From Helicobacter magdeburgensis (GTDB lineage Bacteria > Campylobacterota > Campylobacteria > Campylobacterales > Helicobacteraceae), in assembly GCF_000765825.2 (NCBI RefSeq), contig NZ_JRPE02000002.1:62001-126000 (forward strand): 64,000 nucleotides of DNA. Direction: 5' to 3'. Positions 6,489 to 13,989 of this stretch are shown in pieces (the first letter of the stretch is position 1; every line of letters begins with the position of its first letter). The translations under genes and the position numbers were made by a program. The notes below the pieces were generated by a model. The model did not search any database. It was not told the origin of the DNA and saw only the letters and a program-made list of their open reading frames with translations.

Positions 6489-7088
6489 ATGGCAAAAGAG
6501 TTAAATTTTGGAGTTTTTATGAAGGATCACGATATGGTTCTTTGTAACAACATAGGAGAATTATTCCACTTGGAATATGGTTTTGAGGTTCCTGAGAACT
6601 TTGAACCGTATCAAATTTTTCTCACTAATTTTAGTGAGAATGATGTGGAATATTTTTCAAATACATACGGGTTGAAATTCGCATATTGCGAAGAATTAGA
6701 CCTGTATCTTTTTTTAAACGACATCTGTTTCGGGATGTCGTTTGAAGATGTGGTCATAAAACCACTTCCAACAATGGAGGACTTGGATTACTTCCAAGAT
6801 CTCCTGTTGGAAGTGAGTAAAGGGCTTGTTGGCTTTCAAGCCGGTTGCATCCAAGCCTACGATGATGTTTCTGCAATTCTAGATGAGCCTATTCTCATCG
6901 AATTTGCAGAAAAGTTTGTCAGAAAGCTAGAGGAAGCTGGTTTGAATGCAACAGCCCTCAAGGACACAGACAAAAGCGATAGAGTAGATACCTATTGTGC
7001 TGTTGTGTTTGGAAAAGAGATAGCAGAGGCGCTTGACTATATGTTAAGCAAGGGCTGCTATGAGTTAATGCAAAAGGAGAAAAAATGA
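6489..7088 (+). CDS. Hypothetical protein
   Basis: 199-residue acidic soluble protein behind aaaaggagtaaaat and a family-A leader. Family not recognised. Hydrophobic and aromatic strands dominate the first 90 residues (LELFHLEYGFEVP-like composition, FLNDICFGMSF); helices follow. A 9-bp stem lies at 6619-6640 and a 10-bp perfect stem at 6716-6743. Its stop overlaps the next start by 4 bases (ATGA). Confidence 0.6.
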   Translation: MAKELNFGVFMKDHDMVLCNNIGELFHLEYGFEVPENFEPYQIFLTNFSENDVEYFSNTYGLKFAYCEELDLYLFLNDICFGMSFEDVVIKPLPTMEDLDYFQDLLLEVSKGLVGFQAGCIQAYDDVSAILDEPILIEFAEKFVRKLEEAGLNATALKDTDKSDRVDTYCAVVFGKEIAEALDYMLSKGCYELMQKEKK

Positions 7089-7360
7089 AAAAAAACATTT
7101 TAGTGAGCTTCAACAGCTCAGAAAGCTTGGAATCTACACTTCGTGTGTATTCAAATACAAATGAGTTGCGTGAAGCGATTCAGGAAGAATTGGAAAGTCT
7201 TCAATCTCAGTATTTTGATCTTGGAGATGTCGAAGTGGCAACCCAAGATGAGATTGAGAGTTTTCTAGGCGGCTTAGATGGTCTTGAAGACTATTTAAGC
7301 TTGTATAGAAGCTGTGATGGTGCTGAAAGGGCGATCACAGCAAGAGTCGTAAGACTCTAG
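7085..7360 (+). CDS. Hypothetical protein
   Basis: 91-residue acidic protein coupled to the previous gene through ATGA, with its ribosome site aaaaggagaaaa inside that gene. It has an N-terminal strand (NILVSFNSS), then an acidic helix with many Glu and Gln residues (LREAIQEELESLQ). Family not recognised. Confidence 0.55.
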   Translation: MKKNILVSFNSSESLESTLRVYSNTNELREAIQEELESLQSQYFDLGDVEVATQDEIESFLGGLDGLEDYLSLYRSCDGAERAITARVVRL

Positions 7361-7368
7361 GAGGAAGC

Positions 7369-7812
7369 ATGTTTGTGATAGTGAAAACTTTCAAAGGAGA
7401 AGTGGTTGAATCGCTCTCCTTTAAAAATTTTATCACAGCGCAGAAGCATATTCTGTCTGCTGTGAATAAGGCGGCGGAAGCTCAGGGCTTTGAGGAGAGC
7501 TTTTCATCTTATGATGAATGGCTTAAATCAAAAGCTAGGGCTGAGGGCAATGAGGATTATCAACTCATTACCCCAGTGCCGCTAAAGGAGTATCTCGGAA
7601 AATTAAAAATCCGAGATACCAATGGCGTGGAAGTTGAGATTGAGAATATTTTGACTTCCGAGACAGATGGAGATGAAGAAATCGTCCTAGGTGGCTTTGC
7701 TACCGGGGATGGCGAGTTTATTCCATTTGAAGAGTGGGCTATGGTGTGGCACCAAGCGAATCAGTATGACCCAGAGTCGTATTGGTATTACGCTAGTGAA
7801 TACCAGCCATAG
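7369..7812 (+). CDS. Hypothetical acidic protein
   Basis: 147-residue acidic protein, ATG 7369 behind taggaggaagc. It opens with a strand-turn-strand (MFVIVKTFKGEVVESLSF), has a helical centre and a tail rich in Trp and Tyr (EEWAMVWHQANQYDPESYWYYASEY). Family not recognised. A 10-bp perfect stem with a 10-base loop lies at 7590-7619. Last gene of the 6489-7812 operon. Confidence 0.55.
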   Translation: MFVIVKTFKGEVVESLSFKNFITAQKHILSAVNKAAEAQGFEESFSSYDEWLKSKARAEGNEDYQLITPVPLKEYLGKLKIRDTNGVEVEIENILTSETDGDEEIVLGGFATGDGEFIPFEEWAMVWHQANQYDPESYWYYASEYQP

Positions 7813-7958
7813 CCATTCATAAATATTCTTAGAGGGATTCCCTTAACAATCCCTCTAAGGGATGGTTTTGGTGAATCCTTCTATAGAGTATTTAATACTC
7901 TAGCCTGTAAAAAAATTTTAAGTCTTGCTCTAACAGGTGGCAAGCAAAAGGATTTGAA
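7813..7958 (+). promoter_or_regulatory. Structured leader of bet
   Basis: A 12-bp perfect stem (7828-7839 with 7848-7859, arms carrying GGGATT and AATCCC), then tagagtat/atactcta (8 bp, loop TTA), then cttgc/gcaag around 7922-7945 shortly before the ribosome site aaaagga. It belongs to the same design as the leaders at 733, 4219, 10040 and 11985: a GGGATT stem followed by a GAGT..ACTC hairpin. Confidence 0.55.
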
Positions 7959-8954
7959 ATGAAAAATCAAATTGTAAGCCAGAACCAAAACCTCGTTGCT
8001 TCAAATGAGGCGGCAAAAAGCAAAGCCATAGAGTATTTAAGCTCAATGGGTTTGAATTTGCCTCAAGGGCAGAAAGAGCAATTCCTAGAATTGTGCCAAC
8101 TCTTGAATTTAAATCCATTCCTCCGCGAAATTTACGCTGTTGGATACAAGGATAAATTCAACATCATAATAGGCTACAACGCCTATTTGAAAAGGGCGGA
8201 AATGACAGGAAAGCTAGGACACTGGAATCATTGGACCGAGGGAGAAGGAGATAAAATGAAAGCGGTGATTGAAATTCATCGCAAAGATTTTACCGGACCC
8301 TTCCGCCACGAGGTCTATCTTGCCGAATATAAGCAAGATACACAGATCTGGAGAACCAAGCCAGTGACAATGATAAAAAAAGTAGCTGTAGCGCAAGGCT
8401 TCCGCCTTGCCTTTCCAACTGAGTTCGGCTCAATGCCGTATATTCAGGAGGAATATGATCCAGAAATGGATCAGCCACAGCCACAGGCGGACCCGAAATC
8501 TTTCTCCGAGCTCAAGAGTGCTTTAGAGCCTCTTGGTGTAAAGCTGGAGATGAAGGGAGGCTTAACAGCCAAAGCAAGTGGCGCTGTTTTTAACAACAGC
8601 GCTGCGTTAAAGTCACTTGGCTTTGTCTTTGACAAAGCTCAAGGGGCTTGGTTGCACAACAATGTCAGCGATGATATTGTTGAGGCTGTTGTGGAAGAAT
8701 CCACAGGGAACAATTTTGATACCTTCGACAAGCTCGAAGGCTATATCAATACCTGTGGCTTCAAAATTAGCGAAGTGAAGGAAAGTGCCAATGGCATTTA
8801 CTTCGCCAAGCTGGAAGTGGTTCCCGGAATGGAAGCCGATGCAGGGAAACTCCCTGAAGGTGCCATTCAAAAAGGGGACTTTTTTGTCCTCAATGTGGAT
8901 GCTCTTTATAGAGCCCACATTGGGAATAGTCAAGCAGCAGAAGCTTTGTTCTAG
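7959..8954 (+). CDS. bet: Phage recombination protein Bet (RecT/Red-beta-type annealase)
   Basis: 331 residues. The first 170 match the Bet/RecT core: helix and strand LLNLNPFLREIYAVGYKDKFNIIIGYNAYLKRAE, the central EIHRKDFTGPFRHEVYLAEYK, and MIKKVAVAQGFRLAFP. Such proteins coat single-stranded DNA and anneal homologous strands during phage replication or recombination, normally with a partner exonuclease; the Fe-S nuclease at 2205 is the obvious candidate. The C-terminal half is an extension with a small LGFVFDKAQGAWLHN module seen in other phage proteins. The gene is packed with hairpins: 8457-8472 (GAAA loop), 8657-8682 (11 bp, GCGA loop) and 8892-8921 (12 bp with bulge). Confidence 0.85.
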   Translation: MKNQIVSQNQNLVASNEAAKSKAIEYLSSMGLNLPQGQKEQFLELCQLLNLNPFLREIYAVGYKDKFNIIIGYNAYLKRAEMTGKLGHWNHWTEGEGDKMKAVIEIHRKDFTGPFRHEVYLAEYKQDTQIWRTKPVTMIKKVAVAQGFRLAFPTEFGSMPYIQEEYDPEMDQPQPQADPKSFSELKSALEPLGVKLEMKGGLTAKASGAVFNNSAALKSLGFVFDKAQGAWLHNNVSDDIVEAVVEESTGNNFDTFDKLEGYINTCGFKISEVKESANGIYFAKLEVVPGMEADAGKLPEGAIQKGDFFVLNVDALYRAHIGNSQAAEALF

Positions 8955-8967
8955 TTGCTGACAAAGG

Positions 8968-8994
8968 GAGAGGTGTTTATTCATCTCTCTAGCA
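8968..8994 (+). terminator. Possible terminator after bet
   Basis: An 8-bp stem gagaggtg/catctctc (8968-8975 with 8982-8989, one G.U) is flanked by tgct/agca pairing and followed by tttta. It lies between the end of bet and the convergent vapC stop at 9017, where a terminator is expected. Confidence 0.45.
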
Positions 8995-9016
8995 GTTTTA
9001 GGGCTTTCTCAAAACC

Positions 9017-9427
9017 CTACACCTTCTTAATCCAATTTTCTATATTAAGATTCTGAACTCTCTCAAATTCTTTCGTATTGTTTGTGATAAGAACCAAGTT
9101 GTTGGCTATAGCGGTGGCAGCTATCAACATATCCATAGAGCCTATCAGAGATTTTTTACGCTCTAAATCAGCCCTAACACTTGCATAGACACTAGCTTCT
9201 TTGTTCCCAAAATTCACAACCTCAAGATTTGCTAGAAATGCACTAAGAGCTATTGTGTTTGGTTCTTTAAATCTTGATTTTTCCACACCAAAATACAATT
9301 CAGCTACGCTAATGGAACTTATAGCAACATCTCCTATTCTATATTGCAAAAACTTGCCCTTAATGTATTCGGGCTTGTTGTTGAGAATATAGATACATAT
9401 ATTCGTATCAAGCATTATTTTTGCCAT
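9017..9427 (-). CDS. vapC: VapC-family PIN-domain toxin
   Basis: 136-residue PIN ribonuclease. Asp7 (LDTNI), Glu43 (SVAELYFG) and Asp99 (GSMDMLIAATA) are the acidic catalytic residues, and the TNNTKEF motif is near the C terminus. VapC toxins cleave RNA, often initiator tRNA, when freed from VapB. It is encoded opposite to all other element genes and overlaps the upstream vapB by 13 bases. Its DNA reads like the chromosomal genes and shows no obvious chain of hairpins, suggesting an independently acquired stabilisation module. Confidence 0.88.
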   Translation of the reverse strand: MAKIMLDTNICIYILNNKPEYIKGKFLQYRIGDVAISSISVAELYFGVEKSRFKEPNTIALSAFLANLEVVNFGNKEASVYASVRADLERKKSLIGSMDMLIAATAIANNLVLITNNTKEFERVQNLNIENWIKKV

Positions 9428-9639
9428 TCTCTATCCTGTATGGGTGGTTGCTCTCTCTTTATCTCTCCGCAAAAACTATCAACAGCAAAAAACAAATTCT
9501 CCCAGCTCGTATTGCTTGGCGTCAGAATAATACTTTGATTTACTTGTCTGATTTCAAGCTCACAATCCTTAGTAAGATTCAATGCCTTTGGTAATCTTAT
9601 CGCAAGTGAATTGCCACTTTGAAACACTTTTGCTCTCAT
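9415..9639 (-). CDS. vapB: VapB-family antitoxin
   Basis: 74-residue AbrB/SpoVT-like antitoxin. The N terminus RAKVFQSGNSLAIRLPKAL is the swapped-hairpin DNA-binding motif; the C-terminal tail (SWENLFFAVDSFCGE) would wrap around VapC. The start is set at ATG 9639 behind gaaggagtaattg; an adjacent TTG one codon earlier is possible. It neutralises VapC and represses its own promoter, for which a matching inverted repeat lies just upstream. Confidence 0.85.
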   Translation of the reverse strand: MRAKVFQSGNSLAIRLPKALNLTKDCELEIRQVNQSIILTPSNTSWENLFFAVDSFCGEIKREQPPIQDREWQK

Positions 9640-9654
9640 CAATTACTCCTTCTT

Positions 9655-9678
9655 TGTATATACATAGAAGTATATACA
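9655..9678 (-). promoter_or_regulatory. Putative VapB operator
   Basis: Perfect 9-bp inverted repeat tgtatatac / gtatataca separated by six bases, 16 bases upstream of the vapB start. Its position and symmetry fit autoregulation by the VapBC complex. Confidence 0.6.
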
Positions 9679-9859
9679 TTTTAAGTAAATATCACAAAAC
9701 AAGCAAGACCGCTTTTTTATGCACCACAAGGCTTTTCATATTGACTTTTTTCAGCTAAGATCCAACCATAAATTTTTTATTTCATTCTTTCATTAGAATC
9801 GAAATCTATCGCCTTTCGCATTGCAAAGCGCGTTCCGTTCATTAGAAGCGGTAAAACAT

Positions 9860-10384
9860 GCCAAGTAGCCCCATTATGCAAATTTGCATTTTTGTTTCTC
9901 ATCAAAACAATAGGGACGGTGTAGGAAAACCTACGAGCTACTCAGAAGTAAGACCATAGATGTCTTGCAACTACAAGATGATAACTTGTAGATACTAGGC
10001 TGTCTGTCTTTACAGATATGCCCTTAGGCTTTTTATGCCTGAATTTATTGCAAACATTCCATAAAGGGATTAAAACCTAATCCCTCGTGGATTGTTTTGA
10101 TTTTTTTATGGAGCGCTTGCTCCTCCGACAGATGTCGGCACCTCTTCACAATAAAAATATCCCCCACAAACAATTAGCTCATTTTTTCGGATTAAATTCC
10201 GTTCCAGTGTTGCCTGCTGACGATCAGGATTAAGCCTCGGCTTTAATGTTTTTAATGAGCTATTGTTGCCTTAGTGAGAGATATTTTTGTGAAGAGCTTT
10301 TCAGCCCAAGGTGGGAACTATTTGATTCCCACTTGGGAGTCTTGTGTTCCTTGGATTTAGCACAAAGATTAAAAGGAGTGCAAA
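9860..10384 (+). ncRNA. Large structured non-coding RNA or leader
   Basis: About 525 bases with no convincing gene and exceptional folding potential on the plus strand. Visible stems: agtagc/gctact enclosing several hairpins (about 9875-9945), gtagg-aaaa-cctac, ctacaag/cttgtag, a GGGATTA/TAATCCC stem near 10053-10073, ggagc/gctcc and ccgac/gtcgg. A long-range 17-bp stem (10142-10161 with 10280-10296, one 3-nt bulge) encloses a 12-bp stem (10171-10183 with 10254-10265), which in turn encloses a multiloop. A CAGCCC hairpin and a clamp gcac/gtgc (10360-10381) with the Shine-Dalgarno in its loop end it at ATG 10385. It could be a long leader or a separate processed RNA. Confidence 0.6.
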
Positions 10385-10921
10385 ATGAAAATAGTTAAAA
10401 TCGTTGAAAAAAAACAAAAAAAACTTTCTTTTGGGAAGGTGGCATTTCCGCCCTACCAAAAGAAAAGGGCTTGTAAGGTTGAGCTTGAGCTTGGGCTTAC
10501 AACTATGAGTGATGGGAGTGTCCGCTTCTCTGTGTGTGGTTCTATATGGAATCACTTGCACACCGACATATACAGCGGCGGGCAGAATGATGAGACCATT
10601 AGGGCTCTCATCAAAGAAGGCGAGCTATCTGCATCGCCCCTTCTGTTGGAGATTATTGAGTTGTGGGATAAATACCACCTCAATTATCTTAAGCCCGGGA
10701 CACCGGAGCAAGAAGAGGCGGTGCAAAAGGGCTTTGAAACCGGAGCTATAAAAAGATTCCAAAAGGAGTCTTTTTATGATCAAGCGGTAAGGTATCTTAA
10801 AAGTGTTGGACTTTACGAGGTTCAGCACGAAGGGAAGCCATATCGCTATGGCTCCGCATGGATATATTCTTCAATTCCTGAAAAGGATTTGAAGAGAATC
10901 CGAGAGATAATGGAAGGGTAA
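10385..10921 (+). CDS. Conserved phage/plasmid protein of unknown function
   Basis: 178 residues. The segment FSVCGSIWNHLHTDIYSGGQN, followed by LWDKYHLNYLKPGTPEQ and a C-terminal piece ending in YRYGSAWIYSSIP, has the look of a protein family I recall from phages and plasmids with no assigned role; that recall is from memory and moderate in certainty. It is soluble with a basic N terminus. ATG 10385 follows an SD-in-loop clamp at the end of the large structured RNA region. Confidence 0.65.
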   Translation: MKIVKIVEKKQKKLSFGKVAFPPYQKKRACKVELELGLTTMSDGSVRFSVCGSIWNHLHTDIYSGGQNDETIRALIKEGELSASPLLLEIIELWDKYHLNYLKPGTPEQEEAVQKGFETGAIKRFQKESFYDQAVRYLKSVGLYEVQHEGKPYRYGSAWIYSSIPEKDLKRIREIMEG

Positions 10922-10935
10922 CCTTTTTTTATCTC

Positions 10936-11024
10936 TATTCAGCCCAAGGTGGGGATTTTTACATTCCCCACGGGGCGTGTGATTTTCCCTCTTTATTTCC
11001 TGCTATGCAGGGAAAGGAGAAAAA
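10936..11024 (+). promoter_or_regulatory. CAGCCC-type leader of the primase gene
   Basis: CAGCCC, then a 7-bp stem gtgggga/tccccac, closed by gccc/gggc, then an outer stem tttccct/agggaaa enclosing cctgc-tat-gcagg, ending at the ribosome site aaaggag. It is nearly the same, module for module, as the leader at 13990-14080 before the HD hydrolase gene. Confidence 0.6.
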
Positions 11025-11984
11025 ATGGAATCAACAAGAGAGAGCGCAGCCTCGGCTCTAATGAGCCTTGGCTATAAAATCTCTCGTTCTTGGCATTTTG
11101 CCATACGGGACGAGAGAACGCCAAGCGCGTTCATTAATCAGAATGGACACATTCATGATTTTGGAAGCGATTGGCACGGAGATTTCCCCTCCTTTCTCCA
11201 AGAGTTTCATGGCTTTCACAATATTGGCGATGCCATTCGTGAAGCACAGAGGCTCTTGGGAATGGAGATTCCTTTTGATTTTGCAGACTTTGACAAAAGC
11301 GAGCAGAAGAAAAAGGAAGGCTTCATAGACGAGAAGTGGTTAGAGCAATATCGCTCTAACAGAAAAACGCACTTTGAGGCTTATTCAAAGCTTCTCAGGG
11401 CGTTGCTTCCATCAGTGAAGTCAGGGGAAAGAAGGCGTGAAATTGCCTTGCGGTATGATATTGGGTATCAGCCAGCAGGCAATTTCAAAGGAAAGCCCTT
11501 TCCAGAGCGGCTAATAATGCCTATTCGTGATGAAGCAGGCAGAACAGTCACTCTATGGAAGTATAACCCAACACTCGCTAAACACGAGCGGTTGCGTTAT
11601 ACAAGAGGGCGAAAGAGAAGTGCGTTTAATCTTTCAGACCTTCTAAAATATAGAGAAGCTCCACAAGAGCCTATCTTTATAGTTGAAGGCGAGAAGGATG
11701 TAATTAATGCTGTGGCGCATGGTATTCGTGCTATTACGCCCGGCAGCGCAACTTCTCTATTTGATGCAAGCCAGTTGAGCATGTTCAAAGATCTTCGCCT
11801 AATGGTGGTTGGGGATTATGATGAAGCGGGGAAAAACTTTAACGCTGCCATAAAAAAGCAGCTTAAAGCCCACGCTAAAGTCGTGAGCGTGCTTGACTGG
11901 GAAAAGTTTCTTGAGTCAAAAGGCAGAGCAGATCTCTTGAAAAAGGGTTTTGACTTGAGCGACTGGCTCGAGAAACGAAACTAG
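11025..11984 (+). CDS. TOPRIM-domain DNA primase-like protein
   Basis: 319 residues. The N-terminal 85 residues keep the outline of a CHC2 primase zinc ribbon (DERTPSAF, then HDFGSDWHGDFPSFL, then AIREAQRLL), but the Cys and most His ligands are gone. A basic linker follows. The TOPRIM core is clear: IFIVEGEKDVINAVAHGI with its catalytic Glu, then a strand-turn ending in MVVGDYDEAG with the DxD. It is likely to make primers for element replication. No helicase domain is fused. Hairpins include gttagagc/gctctaac at 11339-11360 and a two-tier stem near 11080-11115. Confidence 0.75.
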   Translation: MESTRESAASALMSLGYKISRSWHFAIRDERTPSAFINQNGHIHDFGSDWHGDFPSFLQEFHGFHNIGDAIREAQRLLGMEIPFDFADFDKSEQKKKEGFIDEKWLEQYRSNRKTHFEAYSKLLRALLPSVKSGERRREIALRYDIGYQPAGNFKGKPFPERLIMPIRDEAGRTVTLWKYNPTLAKHERLRYTRGRKRSAFNLSDLLKYREAPQEPIFIVEGEKDVINAVAHGIRAITPGSATSLFDASQLSMFKDLRLMVVGDYDEAGKNFNAAIKKQLKAHAKVVSVLDWEKFLESKGRADLLKKGFDLSDWLEKRN

Positions 11985-12134
11985 CCTTTTAAGGCTAGAA
12001 ATATTCCATAAAGGGATTTCTTTTTATCCCTTTATGGGGTAGGACAAATCTCTTTCTGGAGTGTTTTCACTCTAGGGTAGAAATATCCTTGCAACATAGA
12101 AATATGTTGCTAAAAAATAAAAAAGGAGGAAAAG
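11981..12134 (+). promoter_or_regulatory. Structured leader of the toxin-antitoxin operon
   Basis: ctagcct/aggctag (11981-11998) overlaps the primase stop codon. A perfect 12-bp stem ccataaagggat/atccctttatgg follows at 12006-12037, then gagtg-tttt-cactc, then gcaacat/atgttgc shortly before the ribosome site aaaaaggagg. This is the same GGGAT-stem plus GAGT-hairpin design as elsewhere in the element. Confidence 0.55.
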
Positions 12135-12200
12135 ATGATAGTAGCTTATTATCATCAAAATATGGTAGAATTGACAACAGAAACCTTAAAAGGAGTGAGT

Positions 12201-12458
12201 ATGAAAATGCCACTTGCTGTCAATAACCACAAAGAAGAAAGCCTCCAAAAGAATTATGATAGTTGCAAAAACGAATTGCGACAAATCATGATTTCTAAAA
12301 GGGGAGAAAAAGGGGAGCAAGATTTCAATGCTTTAATGAAACGCATCGAAAACAAAGAGGCGTGGAATGAAGCCTATAAAATCTTGGCTCAAGATGAGGA
12401 ATGGAACAAAGAAGAAAAATGGTTAGGAAATGTTGCGGTAAATGATGGGATTGAATAA
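12201..12458 (+). CDS. Putative antitoxin of the MazF-type pair
   Basis: 85 residues from ATG 12201 (ribosome site aaaaggagtgagt). A longer version from ATG 12135, also behind a good ribosome site, would add 22 residues, so two starts are possible; a hairpin gatgata/tatcatc covers the upstream start. The protein is charged and helical with a C-terminal acidic, Trp-containing tail (WNKEEKWLGN) of the kind that binds MazF. It lacks a recognisable MazE AbrB domain. Assignment as antitoxin rests on overlap with the toxin gene. Confidence 0.6.
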   Translation: MKMPLAVNNHKEESLQKNYDSCKNELRQIMISKRGEKGEQDFNALMKRIENKEAWNEAYKILAQDEEWNKEEKWLGNVAVNDGIE

Positions 12459-12807
12459 ATCCATCATTTTGCAGGGCGAAATATGGAAATGCAATTTTGA
12501 TCCACAAGTTGGTTCAGAAATAGCAAAGTCTCGCCCCGCAATAGTAATTAGCTCAGACAAAATTGCAAGTTTTGACACCAAAATTGTAGTGCCACTTACA
12601 ACATGGCGCGATAAATTTGAGGGCGTTCCATTTATGGTTAGGATAGAACCTAACTTAGAAAATGGACTTAGCAACCCGTCTGCAGCCAATTGCCTGCAAA
12701 TCAAGAGCTTCGATCGATTGAGATTTGTTCGCAAATTAGGAACAATCGATAGGGAAACTCACCTAACCATATCTTTAATCCTATTTTCCTCTATTAAACC
12801 CTTCTAA
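12442..12807 (+). CDS. mazF: MazF/PemK-type endoribonuclease toxin
   Basis: 121 residues with the MazF signature: GEIWKCNFDPQVGSEIAKSRPAIVIS at the N terminus (the RP of the conserved PxxGSE..RPxxV motif), VVPLTTW in the middle, and a C-terminal SFDRLRFVRKLGTI. Such toxins cut mRNA at short motifs. The start overlaps the antitoxin stop region by 17 bases; no good ribosome site is seen, consistent with coupled, lower-level translation. Some hairpins are present (an 8-bp stem atcgattg/caatcgat enclosing atttg-ttcg-caaat near 12710-12750), so this pair may be resident rather than a recent cargo. Confidence 0.85.
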   Translation: MMGLNKSIILQGEIWKCNFDPQVGSEIAKSRPAIVISSDKIASFDTKIVVPLTTWRDKFEGVPFMVRIEPNLENGLSNPSAANCLQIKSFDRLRFVRKLGTIDRETHLTISLILFSSIKPF

Positions 12808-12818
12808 CTTTCTTCATC

Positions 12819-12927
12819 AGCCCGGCGGTGTGGGAATGACATTTTGTATTCCCACACAGGGACTGCTATGTCTTCCTACTATTTATTTGTCAAATTATTT
12901 GTCAAAAAACAAAAAAAAGGAGAGACA
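12819..12927 (+). promoter_or_regulatory. CAGCCC-type leader
   Basis: CAGCCC followed by a perfect 10-bp stem gtgtgggaat/attcccacac (12828-12837 with 12848-12857). Further down, tgtct can pair with agaca immediately before ATG 12928, placing the A-rich ribosome site aaaaggag inside a large loop. Confidence 0.5.
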
Positions 12928-13563
12928 ATGAGAATCTACAAAATCACAAGGTCAGAATACCAAAATCAGGAAGGATACTTTCCTCCTGATACAAAGGTAT
13001 TCGCAGAAAAATCTGAAGCAGAAGCTTACTTCAAGCTTCAGATTGAAAACAATCTCAATGCTTGGATCCTTTTGGGCACAAGCATTGAAGAAATCGAAGA
13101 GTGGCAAAAAACCCTATTCGAAAAAGGAGAAATACCTTTTAGGTATTTCTTCGATGAGGAGCAACTCATCGTTGGCGAGGCGTTGTGCCGTTGCTGTGGC
13201 GGAAGCCTCAAGCCATCAGCGGTGGAAGATTATAAATACTTCTGCCCGAATTGCGATGAGGATTTCTACAGCTTCGAGGCTGTAGAAGCGCCTCAAAAGG
13301 AGGACCGCAAGATCATTGCGGCAATGGGAAGCCTTAATTTCGTGGAGCAAAGCATCTGGGTTAAAACCCCTGATGAACTGAAGCAGCTCCTATGGGAGAA
13401 TGTAGAATCCTCAAAAGAGGATTTGGACGACTCCTATGAGTTTGCTCTACAAGCGGAGATTTCCGTCTTTGTTGATGAATGTGGGGATATTGAAAGGTAT
13501 CTTCCGCTGTATTCTAGCAAAAACGGAAAAGAGGAATTTGGTGTAACAATCAAATACCTCTAA
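12928..13563 (+). CDS. Hypothetical protein with a zinc ribbon
   Basis: 211 residues from ATG 12928 (behind aaaaggagagaca). A four-cysteine zinc ribbon lies near residues 88-115 (CRCCGG and CPNCDE), flanked by acidic alpha/beta sequence. The N terminus (MRIYKITRSEYQNQEGYFPPDTKVF) looks like a small sandwich domain. Function unknown; zinc ribbons in small element proteins commonly bind nucleic acid or protein. The longer frame upstream overlaps the leader hairpin and is unlikely to be used. Confidence 0.6.
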   Translation: MRIYKITRSEYQNQEGYFPPDTKVFAEKSEAEAYFKLQIENNLNAWILLGTSIEEIEEWQKTLFEKGEIPFRYFFDEEQLIVGEALCRCCGGSLKPSAVEDYKYFCPNCDEDFYSFEAVEAPQKEDRKIIAAMGSLNFVEQSIWVKTPDELKQLLWENVESSKEDLDDSYEFALQAEISVFVDECGDIERYLPLYSSKNGKEEFGVTIKYL

Positions 13564-13662
13564 AAAGCCCCTAGTGTTTGGGAATATCGATTTCAATATT
13601 CCCAACACGGGGTATTGATGTCTTCTCATAAGATGTTTTAAAAACAAAAAAAAGGATAGAAA
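13564..13662 (+). promoter_or_regulatory. CAGCCC-like leader
   Basis: A 13-bp stem with a one-base bulge (gtgtttgggaatat with atattcccaacac) is closed by cccc/gggg pairing. It is followed by tgtctt..aagatgt and an A-rich ribosome site aaaaaaggata before ATG 13663. Confidence 0.5.
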
Positions 13663-13986
13663 ATGAAAAAAATAGTAAATCTAACCCCGCACAACCTCAC
13701 CATTCACAATGGTGAAGGAGAAACGACACAAATCGCTCCAAGCGGTATTGTGGCAAGAGTGGCTAGTAAAAAAGAAAATACAGGGTGCATCGATGGTATC
13801 CCTGTATTTAAAACAGCTTTTGGTGAGATCCAAGATCTCCCAGAAGCTCAAGAGGGTGTGATTTACATCACTTCTCTTCTAGTTGCGCAAGCAGCTAAGA
13901 GAGCTGATGTATTCAGCCCCGGAGAGTTGCTTCGCGATGAAGCAGGACAACCTATAGGTTGTTTAGGTTTAGCAAGCCATTGCTAA
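13663..13986 (+). CDS. Conserved phage-type protein (NLTPH family), function unknown
   Basis: 107 residues starting MKKIVNLTPHNLTIHNGEGE and continuing with PSGIVARV and VYITSLLVAQAA..RADVFSPGELLRDEAGQPIGC. Proteins with this NLTPH start and PSG..ARV layout occur in phages and mobile elements; I recall no assigned function. No membrane or signal segment. It is a single gene between two CAGCCC-type leaders. Confidence 0.65.
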   Translation: MKKIVNLTPHNLTIHNGEGETTQIAPSGIVARVASKKENTGCIDGIPVFKTAFGEIQDLPEAQEGVIYITSLLVAQAAKRADVFSPGELLRDEAGQPIGCLGLASHC

Positions 13987-13989
13987 ACC

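Noticed and set aside
9344-9538. Plus-strand frames overlapping vapBC
   Set aside because: They are shadows of the minus-strand VapBC genes, which have clear family motifs.
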